64,000 bases of DNA from Donghicola mangrovi (GCF_013377535.1 NZ_JABCJE010000001.1:496001-560000), one strand, 5' to 3'; positions 37,596-47,200 are shown, counted from the stretch's first letter. Notes: a model not told the origin generated them from the sequence alone. Program-made: numbers and translations.

Positions 37596-38486
37596 TCAGA
37601 CCCACTTGGCCATGGGCGGCAGGCTCATGAGGACCGCGTTCGCGTCGTGGCCGGTTTCCAGACCGAACTTGGTGCCACGGTCGTAAACCAGATTGTATTC
37701 CGCATAGAGGCCGCGGTGGATCAGCTGGGTATCCTTGTCCGCGTCGGTCCATTCGGTATCGCGGCGCTTTTCCACCAGCGGGACATAGGCGGGCAGGAAG
37801 GCGCGGCCGATGTCTTGGGTCAGGGTGAAGTCAGCCTCCCAATCGCCGCTGCACTGGTCGTCCATAAAGATGCCGCCAACACCGCGCGCGCGCTTGCGGT
37901 GCGGGACGTAGAAATATTCGTCCGCCCACTCCTTGAGCTTGGGGTACCAGTCGGCCCCGTGCGGGTCGAGGTGCGCCTTTTGCGTGTCGTGGAAGTGCTG
38001 GGTGTCCTCGGCGTATTCGATGCAGGGGTTCAGGTCGGAGCCGCCGCCGAACCACCACGCATGGGGGGTCCAGAACATACGGGTGTTCATGTGCACCGCC
38101 GGGGCGTGGGGGTTCTGCATGTGGGCGACCAGCGAAATGCCCGAAGCCCAGAAACGCGGGTCCTCTTTCATGCCGGGGATGCCTTTGCGGGCGGCCATGG
38201 CCATTTGGGCGCGTTCGCCAAGGGTGCCGTAGACGGTCGAGATGTTGACGCCGACCTTCTCGAACACGCGGCCGCCGCGCATTACGGACATCAGGCCGCC
38301 GCCTGCGTCCGAACCATCATCGGCAGTGCGCGAGGTCGGGGTCACTTCGAAACGGCCGGCAGGGCGGTCGGAGTGGGGGCCGGTGTAGCTGTCCTCGAGT
38401 CCCTCGAAGGCGGCGACGATCTGGTCGCGCAGGTCCTTGAACCACGCGGCTGCGCGTTCGCGTTCGGTGACGAGTTCTTCGGTCAT
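37596..38486 (-). CDS. hemF: Oxygen-dependent coproporphyrinogen III oxidase
   Basis: 296 residues. HemF oxidatively decarboxylates coproporphyrinogen III using O2. Motifs: GGGLMSVMRGGRVFEKVGVN, VHMNTRMFWTPHAWWFGGG, DLNPCIEY, EYNLVYDRGTKFGLETGHD. It complements the O2-independent HemN at 60.9 kb, so the strain has both routes. A terminator follows. Confidence 0.97.
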   Translation of the reverse strand: MTEELVTERERAAAWFKDLRDQIVAAFEGLEDSYTGPHSDRPAGRFEVTPTSRTADDGSDAGGGLMSVMRGGRVFEKVGVNISTVYGTLGERAQMAMAARKGIPGMKEDPRFWASGISLVAHMQNPHAPAVHMNTRMFWTPHAWWFGGGSDLNPCIEYAEDTQHFHDTQKAHLDPHGADWYPKLKEWADEYFYVPHRKRARGVGGIFMDDQCSGDWEADFTLTQDIGRAFLPAYVPLVEKRRDTEWTDADKDTQLIHRGLYAEYNLVYDRGTKFGLETGHDANAVLMSLPPMAKWV

Positions 38487-38622
38487 GGGCCCCTCCGTTC
38501 AATGGTGGGCACAGGGCTAGCAGGTGGACGGGGAACTGACCAGAGGGACGCGGTGCGGCCCTTTACGCAATTGTGATAGAACCATTGCGAGACAAGCAAA
38601 AAACCCCGCGTATATTGGCAAT

Positions 38623-39297
38623 ATGAACAGATTCTTTGGTCCATTTTTGTCTGCTGTATTGTGCTGTGCCGCAACCTTCTCGGGGGCGACGGTTCCTTTT
38701 GATGGCCGCTGGGAAGAATTGCGGTTCTCTCTGTTTGCCTCGAACGAATTTCTGCAACGGGGCAGTGCGGTGGATGTGGCCTCGGACGGGACGGTTTCGC
38801 TGCTGTGGCGCAAGGTGCCGGGGTATGACCGAGACACGATCCGTGCCAACTGGACGTGGGAGGTGACGGAATCGGTCCCCCCGACGGATCTGACCGTGAA
38901 GGGCGGCGATGACCGGAACCTGTCGCTGTATTTCGTTTTCATGCCCGTTGATCTGGTGGCCGAGGCTGAAAAGCAGGACATCCGCTGGATGCTGAAGCAG
39001 ACCGCCGTGCGGGTGCTGATGTACACGTGGGGCGGGCTCGAGCGCGAGAAGGGCCATATCACCGCCAATCCCTATATGAACAATCAGGGGGCCACGTTCC
39101 ATGTGCGCCCTGCGGGGACGGGCAAGTTTGACGAGGCGGTCGATCTGCGCGCCGATTATGCGCGGGCGTTTGGCGGCGATGCGGGGGCCTTGGTCGGGGT
39201 GGCCATTTCGGCGGACAGCGATGACACCAAGACCCATGTGCGCGCGACCCTGTCGGATTTGGTTCTGACCGGACCTGACACCAGCCCCACGAATTGA
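38623..39297 (+). CDS. DUF3047-family secreted protein
   Basis: 224 residues. Signal peptide residues 1-21 (MNRFFGPFLSAVLCCAATFSG). The body has the DUF3047 pattern: SLLWRKVPGYDRDTIRANWT, WEVTESVPPTDLTVKGGDDR, LSLYFVFMPVD, then LVGVAISADSDDT near the end. Probably a periplasmic carbohydrate-binding-like beta-sandwich; the function is unknown. No convincing ribosome site precedes the ATG at 38623, so the start is chosen from the signal peptide. Confidence 0.8.
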   Translation: MNRFFGPFLSAVLCCAATFSGATVPFDGRWEELRFSLFASNEFLQRGSAVDVASDGTVSLLWRKVPGYDRDTIRANWTWEVTESVPPTDLTVKGGDDRNLSLYFVFMPVDLVAEAEKQDIRWMLKQTAVRVLMYTWGGLEREKGHITANPYMNNQGATFHVRPAGTGKFDEAVDLRADYARAFGGDAGALVGVAISADSDDTKTHVRATLSDLVLTGPDTSPTN

Positions 39298-39486
39298 CAG
39301 AATGCTGCGCTGCGGCTAAAGCTGCGGGGCCGAAAAATGTATGGCCGGTTCGGTTATCCCGGTCACTGCTCATCCGCAGGATTTAGTCGGGGCGCGCCCC
39401 GAACCCACGGCATCCAACCCAAACTGTTTTGGGGGATGCCTTTCGTTTATGTTTCCGGCTCCCCCTCTTGACCGCAAGAGGCTGCA

Positions 39487-39720
39487 ATGCACACCAAGAA
39501 AGTTATCATCGTCGCGCAACTGTTCATCTCGGGGATGATGGCGCTGTTCATGTCCGGCGTCATGAGCGTCATCCACATGGGATTCACCGCCCAGTGGTTT
39601 GCCCAATGGGGGCCGAACTTCCTGACCGCGTGGCCGATCGCCTTTGTGGCCAGCATGGTTGTGGGGCCGATCGGCTTTGCCATGGCGCGGATCGTGCTGC
39701 GGGTCGAAGACGCGGTCTGA
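39487..39720 (+). CDS. DUF2798-family small membrane protein
   Basis: 77 residues with two predicted transmembrane helices (about 7-29 and 46-68), of the DUF2798 type (FISGMMALFMSGVMSVIHMG, then FVASMVVGPIGFAMARIVLR). Function unknown. It is preceded by 190 bp without a gene, in which I see no clear regulatory motif, and followed by a lipoprotein gene. Confidence 0.8.
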   Translation: MHTKKVIIVAQLFISGMMALFMSGVMSVIHMGFTAQWFAQWGPNFLTAWPIAFVASMVVGPIGFAMARIVLRVEDAV

Positions 39721-39798
39721 GCGACCTCTTGCCGGTGTGATTTGCGCGGTAGGCGTGTGGACGGTTATACAGACACCCGAGTTCCTTGGAGGCCCGTT

Positions 39799-40167
39799 AT
39801 GATCCGTTACACCCTGCCGCTGCTGCTGGTTCTGGCCGCCTGCGCCACCCCGCGCGAGAAGTGCATCATCAATTCGGCCAAGGATCTAAGGATGCTGGAC
39901 GCCCTGATTGCGGAACAGCAGCAGGTGGTGAACCGCGGCTTCCGCGTCGAGGAAGAGCTGGTGGCGAATAACAGCGTGCGGTTCTGTGCGGGCGGTGGGC
40001 GCGTGGTGTCTATGCAGCTGTGCAACAACCAGAGCCTGAAAACCCGCGAACGTCCCGTTGCCGTGGATATCCCGACCGAACAGCGCAAGTTGCAGCAACT
40101 GCTGTCGCGCCGCGATGCGCTGGCCAGTCAGACGGCGCGGGCACAAGCGATGTGCCCGGCGCAGTAA
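39799..40167 (+). CDS. Small lipoprotein, unknown function
   Basis: 122 residues. Lipobox VLAAC with Cys near residue 14. The mature part contains four further cysteines (EKCII, VRFCAGG, QLCNNQ, AMCPAQ) and a coiled-coil-like stretch (LRMLDALIAEQQQVV). The ATG at 39799 has TGGAGG 6 bp before it. I do not recognise the family; an envelope role is likely from the signal. Confidence 0.8.
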   Translation: MIRYTLPLLLVLAACATPREKCIINSAKDLRMLDALIAEQQQVVNRGFRVEEELVANNSVRFCAGGGRVVSMQLCNNQSLKTRERPVAVDIPTEQRKLQQLLSRRDALASQTARAQAMCPAQ

Positions 40168-40182
40168 TTTAAGAGCCGTGAT

Positions 40183-40992
40183 TTAGTGGGCGGGGGCCGC
40201 CACGGTGTCCAGCAGGGTGCGCCCGCCATCCACAGTCACGATCTGACCGGTCATAAAGCTGGCCGCGTCAGAGGCGAGGAAATGCACGGCCTCGGCCACT
40301 TCGGACGGGCTGGCGATACGGCCCATGGGGGTGTGCGCCTCGATGTCCGCGCGGTAGTCGCGATGATCCTTCAGCGTGTCCTTGAGCGAGCAGCTCATGA
40401 CACTGCCAAAGGCCACGGCGTTCACACGGATGCGGTGCTTGGCCAGCGCCACCGCCAAAGAGCGGGTCATCTGGTCCGCCGCCGCTGCTGCGACCGAAAA
40501 GGCCATCAGATCAGGGTGCGTGCGGGTTGCCAGAATGGACGACAGGTTGATGATGGTCCCGATAGAGTTATCCTCCTCGGTGTCATCCTCGGCCTGTTTG
40601 ATGAAACGCTTGGCGATCATCTGGCTCATACGCAGGCTGGTGACCATGTTCTGCTGGAGCAGTTGCTCGACCGCGTCATCCTCGGCGCAGAGGGGGTCCG
40701 AGGTCAGGACCTGACGCGAGGCGTTTACCAGAATATCCACGCGGTCAAAGGCGTCGATGGTGGCGGACAAGAGGTTCGCCTGTGTCAGACGCTCGCGCAG
40801 GTCACCGGCAAAGAAGCGGACGTTTTCCTCTTTCTTGGCCAGATCGCCGATCTCGGCCTTGAGCTGCGTTTCGTCCATGTCAGCGAACATGACGTTCGCC
40901 CCTTGGTTGGCGAAGTGACGGCCGATTGACAGACCGATCCCGTTGGCCGCGCCGGTCACAATGGCGGTCTTGCCTGCGATCGAAAAACCCAT
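40183..40992 (-). CDS. SDR-family protein with altered catalytic site
   Basis: 269 residues. The Rossmann part is intact: TGAANGIG at 13-20 and the acidic FADMDE strand for NAD. The structural NNAG is replaced by VNASR (residues 89-93). Ser152 (in INLSSI) is kept, but at the exact spacing where Tyr and Lys of YxxxK are expected (165 and 169) the protein has Phe165 and Ala169 (in LMAFSVAAAA). The dehydrogenase activity is therefore probably lost or changed, although NAD(H) binding seems kept. The neighbouring genes give no pathway. Confidence 0.85.
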   Translation of the reverse strand: MGFSIAGKTAIVTGAANGIGLSIGRHFANQGANVMFADMDETQLKAEIGDLAKKEENVRFFAGDLRERLTQANLLSATIDAFDRVDILVNASRQVLTSDPLCAEDDAVEQLLQQNMVTSLRMSQMIAKRFIKQAEDDTEEDNSIGTIINLSSILATRTHPDLMAFSVAAAAADQMTRSLAVALAKHRIRVNAVAFGSVMSCSLKDTLKDHRDYRADIEAHTPMGRIASPSEVAEAVHFLASDAASFMTGQIVTVDGGRTLLDTVAAPAH

Positions 40993-41022
40993 AGCTAGAA
41001 ACCCTTTGCTGGAACGGCAGGA

Positions 41023-42003
41023 TTAACGGCGGCGCGGACGCGCGGCCTCGAGCACTTTGAAAGAACCGTCCCCGCCGATTTCCGAAACCTCGTTAAAGAA
41101 ATCCGACAGAGTCGATTCATAGGGAAGGTGCCGATTTGCGACCAGCCAAAGTTTGCCGGTCTGGGACAGCATCCCGTGGGCTGCGCGGATAAACGCCTGT
41201 CCGATGGTGGGATCAGCGTCGCGGCTGGTGTGGAACGGCGGGTTCATGACCACGGCGTCCATGATCTCGGGGTGGTGCCAGCGGGTCACGTCGGCCCAGT
41301 GGAAGCGCACGCGGTCATCGCTGATGGTCTGGCGGGCGCAATCGAGGGCGTTCGCCTCGGCCTCGACCAGATGCAGGCTTTCGAGGCCGTCACGGTCCAG
41401 AATGTTCGCCGAGATATAGCCCCAACCGGCCCCAAGGTCCGCCACGCGGCGGCCCAGTTTCTGCGGCAGGGTCTGGACCAGCAGCTTGGAGGCGCGGTCC
41501 ATTTTGTCAGCCGAGAACACACCGGGGGCGGTCAGGTAACCGTCGGCGTTCTTGGACGGCAGTTTGCGCCAGTCGGCAAAGGCGTCCGATGCGGCGCACC
41601 AGAAGATCTTGCCATGGGCCTTGGAGATCGGGCCCGAGACGGGGGTGCGCTTGCGCATGTCCTTGAGCACGGATTCGATGCCGTCGGTTTTGGTCCCGTC
41701 GATCACCACAGTCCCGTTCGGGGTCGCGGCCATGGCGCGGGCGATCAGGTCGCGGGCCTCGTCCTTGGCGCGGGGCAGACAGACGATCGACAGCGCGTAG
41801 GGGCCGGTTTCCTGCGTCACCACCGTGTAGCCGCGGGCGGCCAGCATGGTGTGATCGGGGGCAAAGCTCTGGATCGCCTCGACGCGGGTGCGGGGCAGTG
41901 GATCAAGCGGCGTGTCGGCACGGGGGCGGAATACCGCAATAGCGCCTTCTGCCGGCAGGGTAAGACCTGCCTCGAGCGCCAGAGAGAGTCTGATGTTTTC
42001 CAT
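41023..42003 (-). CDS. RsmC/RlmG-like rRNA guanine-N2 methyltransferase
   Basis: 326 residues: an N-terminal degenerate methyltransferase-like half and a C-terminal catalytic half with VADLGAGWGYISANIL (SAM motif) and VVMNPPFHTSRDADPTIGQ, the NPPFH motif of guanine-N2 methyltransferases. Probably acts on 16S or 23S rRNA. The start at 42003 (MENIRLSL) is preferred over the longer frame to 42045, which would overlap the clpS end. Confidence 0.9.
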   Translation of the reverse strand: MENIRLSLALEAGLTLPAEGAIAVFRPRADTPLDPLPRTRVEAIQSFAPDHTMLAARGYTVVTQETGPYALSIVCLPRAKDEARDLIARAMAATPNGTVVIDGTKTDGIESVLKDMRKRTPVSGPISKAHGKIFWCAASDAFADWRKLPSKNADGYLTAPGVFSADKMDRASKLLVQTLPQKLGRRVADLGAGWGYISANILDRDGLESLHLVEAEANALDCARQTISDDRVRFHWADVTRWHHPEIMDAVVMNPPFHTSRDADPTIGQAFIRAAHGMLSQTGKLWLVANRHLPYESTLSDFFNEVSEIGGDGSFKVLEAARPRRR

Positions 42004-42023
42004 AAGCGGCAGGGCGTCGCGCC

Positions 42024-42341
42024 CTACTCCTTTTCCATGGTGCACTGGAGGGGGTGCTCGTGGCGGCGGGCAAAGTCCATCACCTGCGCCACCTTGGTCT
42101 CGGCGACCTCGTGGCTGAAGACGCCCACGACGGCGACACCCTTTTTGTGCACGGTCAGCATAATTTCGAAAGCCTGGGAATGGTTCATGCCAAAGAACCG
42201 CTCGAGAACGTGGACCACGAACTCCATCGGCGTGTAGTCGTCATTCAGCAGAAGAACCTTGTACATCGGCGGTCTCTGCGTCTTGCGACGGGTTTGAAGG
42301 ATGACGGCTCCGTCGCCTTCATTTTGATTATCTTCTGACAT
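42024..42341 (-). CDS. clpS: ATP-dependent Clp protease adaptor ClpS
   Basis: 105 residues. ClpS binds N-degron substrates and delivers them to ClpA. The core [20 protein letters not shown] is complete, with [20 protein letters not shown] and the C-terminal [10 protein letters not shown]. The N-terminus is variable; [10 protein letters not shown] at 42341 or MTQFPWT seven codons earlier (42362) are both possible, and neither has a good ribosome site. clpA is not in the window. Confidence 0.96.
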   Translation of the reverse strand: MSEDNQNEGDGAVILQTRRKTQRPPMYKVLLLNDDYTPMEFVVHVLERFFGMNHSQAFEIMLTVHKKGVAVVGVFSHEVAETKVAQVMDFARRHEHPLQCTMEKE

Positions 42342-42449
42342 CGTCCAAGGGAACTGGGTCATGGAGATGATATCATCCCTTCCGTGGCCTCTGACCGCCT
42401 TATATAGCTGGTAGTGAAAGATATTAAAGCCCCAAAGGTCGATTTGAAT

Positions 42450-43151
42450 ATGGCACATCCGGTTACCACCCTTGCTTTTGACGCCGACGATACCCTTTGG
42501 CACAACGAACGACACTTCCGCATGAGCGAGGAACGGTTCGCCGAACTGCTAAAGGATTACGCCGAACAGGACCATCTGGCCGAACGTCTACTGGCGTCCG
42601 AAAAGAAAAACGTCGGTCACTACGGATTCGGCGTGAAGGGGTTCGTGTTGTCGATGATCGAGACCGCGATCGAAGTCACCGACGAGCGCGTCCCTGCGTC
42701 GGTGATCAAAGAGCTGATCGCCTGCGGGCAAGAGTTGCTAACCTATCCGATCGAACTGATGCCCGGCGCGGGTGATGTGGTTGCGCAAATGGCCGGTCAG
42801 TACAAGCTGATCGTGGTAACCAAGGGCGATCTGTTGGACCAAGAACGCAAGCTGGCGCAATCCGGTTTGGGCGAGCTGTTCGACGGTGTCGAAATCGTCA
42901 GTGACAAAACGCCGGACATTTACCGCAGGCTATTTGTAAAATGGTCTAACGGTTCAGAGGGCGCGATGATGATCGGAAACTCGATGAAGTCCGATGTGAT
43001 TCCCGCCATCGAGGCAGGGGCATGGGGTGTCTATGTACCGTCCGAGATTACTTGGGCTTTGGAACACGCCGATGCGCCTAAAGAATCCGCGAAATTCCGT
43101 GAGATTCCATCACTTGTTGAGCTTCCGGCGCTGCTGGAATCTCTGGCCTGA
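42450..43151 (+). CDS. HAD-superfamily hydrolase
   Basis: 233 residues. Nucleophile motif FDADDTLW (DxDxT), motif II VVTKGD, motif III Lys in VSDKTPDIY, and motif [12 protein letters not shown] are all present; a helical cap lies between motifs I and II. A small-molecule phosphatase of unknown substrate. ATG at 42450 or an in-frame GTG at 42414. Divergent from clpS. Confidence 0.9.
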   Translation: MAHPVTTLAFDADDTLWHNERHFRMSEERFAELLKDYAEQDHLAERLLASEKKNVGHYGFGVKGFVLSMIETAIEVTDERVPASVIKELIACGQELLTYPIELMPGAGDVVAQMAGQYKLIVVTKGDLLDQERKLAQSGLGELFDGVEIVSDKTPDIYRRLFVKWSNGSEGAMMIGNSMKSDVIPAIEAGAWGVYVPSEITWALEHADAPKESAKFREIPSLVELPALLESLA

Positions 43152-43194
43152 TTCCACCAGAATCGCCGTTTGATACACACCCAAGGGGGCAAAA

Positions 43195-43203
43195 CTTATC
43201 CAC
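43195..43203 (+). promoter_or_regulatory. Consensus DnaA box upstream of the PBP5-like gene
   Basis: TTATCCACA matches the DnaA-box consensus exactly, within the 207-bp region between the HAD gene and the carboxypeptidase gene. It is part of a wider dyad, CCACA..TGTGG. Single 9-mers occur by chance, so this is only suggestive. Confidence 0.35.
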
Positions 43204-43358
43204 AGGGACTATATCTTGTGGGCAAAAGGATGCCGAACAACGAACAATTCGACGCCACAATTTAGAGAGTCAGACTTTATCACACGCTTACGCTGTGTTA
43301 GCCTTTCCCCAATAAAACAAAATGACTGATCGGAAAATCCGGCGGTTTGAGGCAGAAC

Positions 43359-44837
43359 ATGGCTAGAGCAGTTAAGGCACCCACACATGTGCAATGGGCC
43401 CGCTATGGGCTCGCGGTTGTTGCACTTGCATGGTTGATGGTGGTCCTTCCACTTACGGCAATGGCGGCGCCCTATGCGGCGCTCGTGATGGATGCCCGTA
43501 CAGGTGAGGTGATCCACCAGGAAAACGCGGACGCACGTCTGCACCCCGCATCGCTGACCAAGATGATGACGCTATACATCGCCTTCGAGGCGATCGAGCA
43601 TGGCGAGATCGGCATTGACGATCTGGTCACCATCTCGGCCAACGCTGCGAAAGAACCCCCTTCGAAATTGGGAATGAAGGCGGGCCAGAAGGTCCGTCTG
43701 CGCTATCTGATCCGCGCCGCTGCGGTGAAGTCGGCCAACGACGCCGCCACCGCGATCGGCGAGGCGATTGGCGGCTCCGAAGCGGCCTTTGCGGCCCGTA
43801 TGAACCGCACCGCCAAGGCGCTGGGGATGCGGAACTCGACCTTCAAGAACGCGCACGGCCTGACCACGGCGGGGCACCTGAGCTCGGCCCGTGATATGAC
43901 CATTCTGGGCCGTCACCTGCTGTTCGATTACCCTGCGTATTATTCGCTGTTCTCGCGCACCACGGTCGATGCGGGCGGCAAGACGCTGTACCATACCAAC
44001 CGCCGCTTCCTGAACGATTACCCCGGCGCGGACGGGATCAAGACCGGCTACACCGTTGCCGCGGGCTTTAACCTGACGGCATCGGCTGTGCGCGGTCAGG
44101 AACGCATTCTGGTGACCGTGTTCGGTGGCACCTCGACCGCAGCGCGCAACAAGCGCGTGGCCGAACTGATGGATATGGGCTTCAAAAAGGCCCCTGCCCG
44201 CGTTGCTGTGACCCGCACCTCGCGTCCCGCCTATCAGGGCAACGCTGGCATTAGCGCGGGCCGCGCCGTGGCCGCTGCCGAGCCTGCGGCTGTGCCCGCC
44301 CCTGCCCCCAAGCGCATCATTGCGATGAAGAACAGCCTGCGTCCGCAGCCCCGTCCCCTGCCCGCCGATCCGGTGCAGATGGCTGGCCTGCAAAACGACA
44401 TCGCCGCCGCCCTGGCGCTGGCCGCAAACGACGAGTTGGCCGAAGGAGATGCCGAGGAACCGGCCCCCGGAACGCTGGCCCCCAAGGCGCGCTCTTTGCC
44501 GGTTGCGGTGGATGCGGGGCCTGCGGTGGCCGCAAGCCTTGCGGCGGTCGCTCCGGTCAAACCGGCGGCACCACGGGTTGTGTCGCGCAATTCCAACGAT
44601 CCCCGCGAATGGGGTATCAATGTGGGACGCTATGGCAACCGCCACCTGGCCGAACGCGCGCTGGTCACGACCGCACTCAAGGAGATCGAGACGCTGCAGG
44701 GCGCCGATCGCATGGTTGTGGTCCGCTCTACCGGGTATGACGCGAACTTCATGGGGCTGACGCGGGACACCGCGGATCTGGCCTGTAGGCGCCTTCAGGC
44801 GCGCAATATGAACTGTTTCATGGTGGGGCCCTCTTAA
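43359..44837 (+). CDS. D-alanyl-D-alanine carboxypeptidase (PBP5/6-like) with SPOR domain
   Basis: 492 residues. Membrane-anchored or secreted (hydrophobic segment about 19-37, ending MAAPYAALV). The transpeptidase fold has SLTK near residue 65, SAN near 127 and KTG near 228, the three active-site motifs of S11 peptidases that trim the terminal D-Ala of peptidoglycan stems. A Pro/Ala-rich linker (about 290-405) leads to a C-terminal SPOR domain (WGINVGRYGNRHLAERAL ... NCFMVGPS), which would target denuded septal glycan. The start at 43359 has GAGG 6 bp upstream. Confidence 0.95.
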   Translation: MARAVKAPTHVQWARYGLAVVALAWLMVVLPLTAMAAPYAALVMDARTGEVIHQENADARLHPASLTKMMTLYIAFEAIEHGEIGIDDLVTISANAAKEPPSKLGMKAGQKVRLRYLIRAAAVKSANDAATAIGEAIGGSEAAFAARMNRTAKALGMRNSTFKNAHGLTTAGHLSSARDMTILGRHLLFDYPAYYSLFSRTTVDAGGKTLYHTNRRFLNDYPGADGIKTGYTVAAGFNLTASAVRGQERILVTVFGGTSTAARNKRVAELMDMGFKKAPARVAVTRTSRPAYQGNAGISAGRAVAAAEPAAVPAPAPKRIIAMKNSLRPQPRPLPADPVQMAGLQNDIAAALALAANDELAEGDAEEPAPGTLAPKARSLPVAVDAGPAVAASLAAVAPVKPAAPRVVSRNSNDPREWGINVGRYGNRHLAERALVTTALKEIETLQGADRMVVVRSTGYDANFMGLTRDTADLACRRLQARNMNCFMVGPS

Positions 44838-44850
44838 GGGCCCTTTCCTT
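44826..44850 (+). terminator. Intrinsic terminator at the end of the carboxypeptidase gene
   Basis: GGGCCC-TCTTAA-GGGCCC followed by TTTCCTTTTT. The TAA stop lies inside the loop, so the coding end and terminator are merged. A second hairpin (GGCACCAGAC..GTCTGGCGCC, 44885-44909) follows before the next gene. Confidence 0.75.
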
Positions 44851-44950
44851 TTTCCGGGGTATGCGCAAACACTGAAGCCGTTCTGGCACCAGACTTTTTG
44901 TCTGGCGCCTATTGTTTTGTTGTGTGAAATTGTTTGAAGCCTGAACGGAG

Positions 44951-47200
44951 ATGCCGGTGCAATTCGAACGCCGATTTATCCGCACTCGATCCCTGCCCGA
45001 GAGAGTTGCGACCGAAGACGCCCCCCGCGCAATGTGTTGCCTGCCCGAGAATGGCCTGATCAAGGCGTATCTGCAGCCGATGCTGCTGGCGGGGCGCGAT
45101 CCCAAGTCCCTGCTGAAGGGCGACGTGCAGATCGGGGGGTTTGGGGACAACATGATCATCCGCTATGCGCCCGAGGCCTCGGACGGATTGCAGATGAATG
45201 ACCCCGAGCCCGAGCTGTTCGCAGGCAAGCGTGTGGCTTTGGCGATCCGGAATGACGAACGGGCCAGCGTGATCCGCGACTGGCTGGAGGGGCTGGTCAC
45301 CCATCACGGGCTGGAGGCCGCGCTGATTCTGGACCGCGCGATGCCCGGCAAGGCCGAGGCGGATGCGAATGCGATCGAAACCGCGCTGCGGGGATCGAAG
45401 GTGCTAAAGGGCGTCACGGTGGTGATGCTGTCGGCGGATGTGCCCTTGGGCCACCCCGAACTGGGCCACGAAGCGCACCCGATGAACGCCCCCGACGCCC
45501 CCGGCAAGGACCGGATGGAGCACCCCGAGGCTGACCCTTGGCATTCTCCGATCCTGTTCGGCGCGTTCTATGAAATGGCGCGGGACATGTATCTGGCTCA
45601 GGCGCGGTCGGTGCTGACGCTGGACCCCTTGGACCTGCTGCCTGCGCCTGCGGCGGGGCATAAGACGGTGTTCGAAACGGCCGAAGCCGCCCCCGGCAAG
45701 TATGTGCAGCTGGTGGGGCACCGCGCCTATCCTTGGGCCATCCGGCCCAATGCGATGCCTGAATTCGCCGACCATATCTGTGTGCGCTTTGACGAGGGCG
45801 CGGGTCATGGCCGCTGGTGCTATGCCCCTGTGGCGGGCGATCAGACCGTCTGGCGCTGGCGCCGCGTGGTCGGGGTCAAGGCCCTGCCCGAGATCACCCG
45901 ATTCTACCGCTGCATGGCCCTGCGCTATGGCGAGGAGACTGAGGGCGGCCAACAGGTGTCGCGCTTGGTGCCCAAGTCCAGTCTGGTGGAAAGCGATCTG
46001 CTCCTGTCGATCGCCGAGGCTGCGGGTCACAAGCCGCGCCGCCTGCCCGATGCCAAAACCCGCAAGGATACCCAGCGCCGTAACGACGTGGCCATCGTCA
46101 CGACGATGAAGAACGAAGGGCCGTTCATTCTGGAGTGGCTGGCCTATCACCGTGTGATCGGGGTCGAGAAATTCCTCGTCTTTACAAACGATTGTACGGA
46201 CGGGACGGATACTTTCTTTGATTTACTCCAGTGCAAGGGGATCGTGGAGCACCGCGAGAACCCCTTCCGCGAGATGGATCTGAAGCCACAGCACGCCGCC
46301 TTGGCCGCCGCCGAGAAAGAGCCGATCATGCAGAACGCCGCGTGGTGCATCTGCATGGACGTGGACGAATACATCAATATCCATGTGGGCGACGGCACGC
46401 TGAAGGCTCTGTTCGATGCGGTGCCTGATGCGAACATGATCAGCCTGACGTGGCGGCTCTATGGCAATGCGGATGTGCATGAATTCGACCCGCGCCCGAT
46501 CATCGGCCAGTTCGACCGCTGCGCGCCCGAGATGTCGCGCAAGCCGCACCAAGCGTGGGGCTTCAAAACGCTGTTCCGCAACATCGGCCTGTTCAAGAAA
46601 TTCGGCGTGCACCGGCCCAAAGGGCTGAAGCCGCAGCTGGTGGACCAGATCAACTGGGTCAACGGCTCTGGCCAGCCGATGCCCGAGAAAGAGTACCGGA
46701 CGGCGTGGCGCTCCACGACCGATACGGTGGGCTATAACATGGTGTCGCTGAACCACTATGCAGTTCGGTCCGCCGAAAGCTTCTTGGTCAAGCGTGACCG
46801 CGGGCGGGTGAACCACGTGGACCGCGATCAGGGTCTGGCCTACTGGTTCCGGATGAACAACAACCTCGAGGAAAACCGCGGGATCATGCGGATGCTGCCC
46901 TTGGTCGAGGCCGAGATGGCCCGCCTGCTGGAAGACCCCGAGATTCGCGCCGCCCACGAGCATTGCATCGCCGAGCATCGCGCCCATATCGACCGCCTGA
47001 TGGCGACCGAGAACTACAAGAAGTTCTATGGCGACATTACGGGCGAGCGGATGCAGCGCCTGAGCCGGATGCACCTGCATTTCGGGTCAGCGGTGTTCCA
47101 CGCCGGCCCCGACTGCATTCCCGATGATGTGGTGTTTACGGACCAGCCTGCGGACTTCTTCTTTACGGTTGAAGAGGCCGAAGGAGAGCAGGAGTTCTAG
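44951..47200 (+). CDS. Large protein with C-terminal GT2-type glycosyltransferase domain
   Basis: 749 residues. Residues from about 377 form a glycosyltransferase family 2-like domain (NDVAIVTTMKNEGPFILEWL, FTNDCTDGTD, DxD-type MDVDEY near 469), followed by a helical tail with many Arg/His. The first about 370 residues are not recognised: no clear domain, no transmembrane helix. Probably adds a sugar in surface polysaccharide assembly. Nearby genes encode an alpha/beta hydrolase-like protein and a glycosyltransferase-methyltransferase fusion. The stop overlaps the convergent gene's stop in one CTAG. Confidence 0.82.
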   Translation: MPVQFERRFIRTRSLPERVATEDAPRAMCCLPENGLIKAYLQPMLLAGRDPKSLLKGDVQIGGFGDNMIIRYAPEASDGLQMNDPEPELFAGKRVALAIRNDERASVIRDWLEGLVTHHGLEAALILDRAMPGKAEADANAIETALRGSKVLKGVTVVMLSADVPLGHPELGHEAHPMNAPDAPGKDRMEHPEADPWHSPILFGAFYEMARDMYLAQARSVLTLDPLDLLPAPAAGHKTVFETAEAAPGKYVQLVGHRAYPWAIRPNAMPEFADHICVRFDEGAGHGRWCYAPVAGDQTVWRWRRVVGVKALPEITRFYRCMALRYGEETEGGQQVSRLVPKSSLVESDLLLSIAEAAGHKPRRLPDAKTRKDTQRRNDVAIVTTMKNEGPFILEWLAYHRVIGVEKFLVFTNDCTDGTDTFFDLLQCKGIVEHRENPFREMDLKPQHAALAAAEKEPIMQNAAWCICMDVDEYINIHVGDGTLKALFDAVPDANMISLTWRLYGNADVHEFDPRPIIGQFDRCAPEMSRKPHQAWGFKTLFRNIGLFKKFGVHRPKGLKPQLVDQINWVNGSGQPMPEKEYRTAWRSTTDTVGYNMVSLNHYAVRSAESFLVKRDRGRVNHVDRDQGLAYWFRMNNNLEENRGIMRMLPLVEAEMARLLEDPEIRAAHEHCIAEHRAHIDRLMATENYKKFYGDITGERMQRLSRMHLHFGSAVFHAGPDCIPDDVVFTDQPADFFFTVEEAEGEQEF

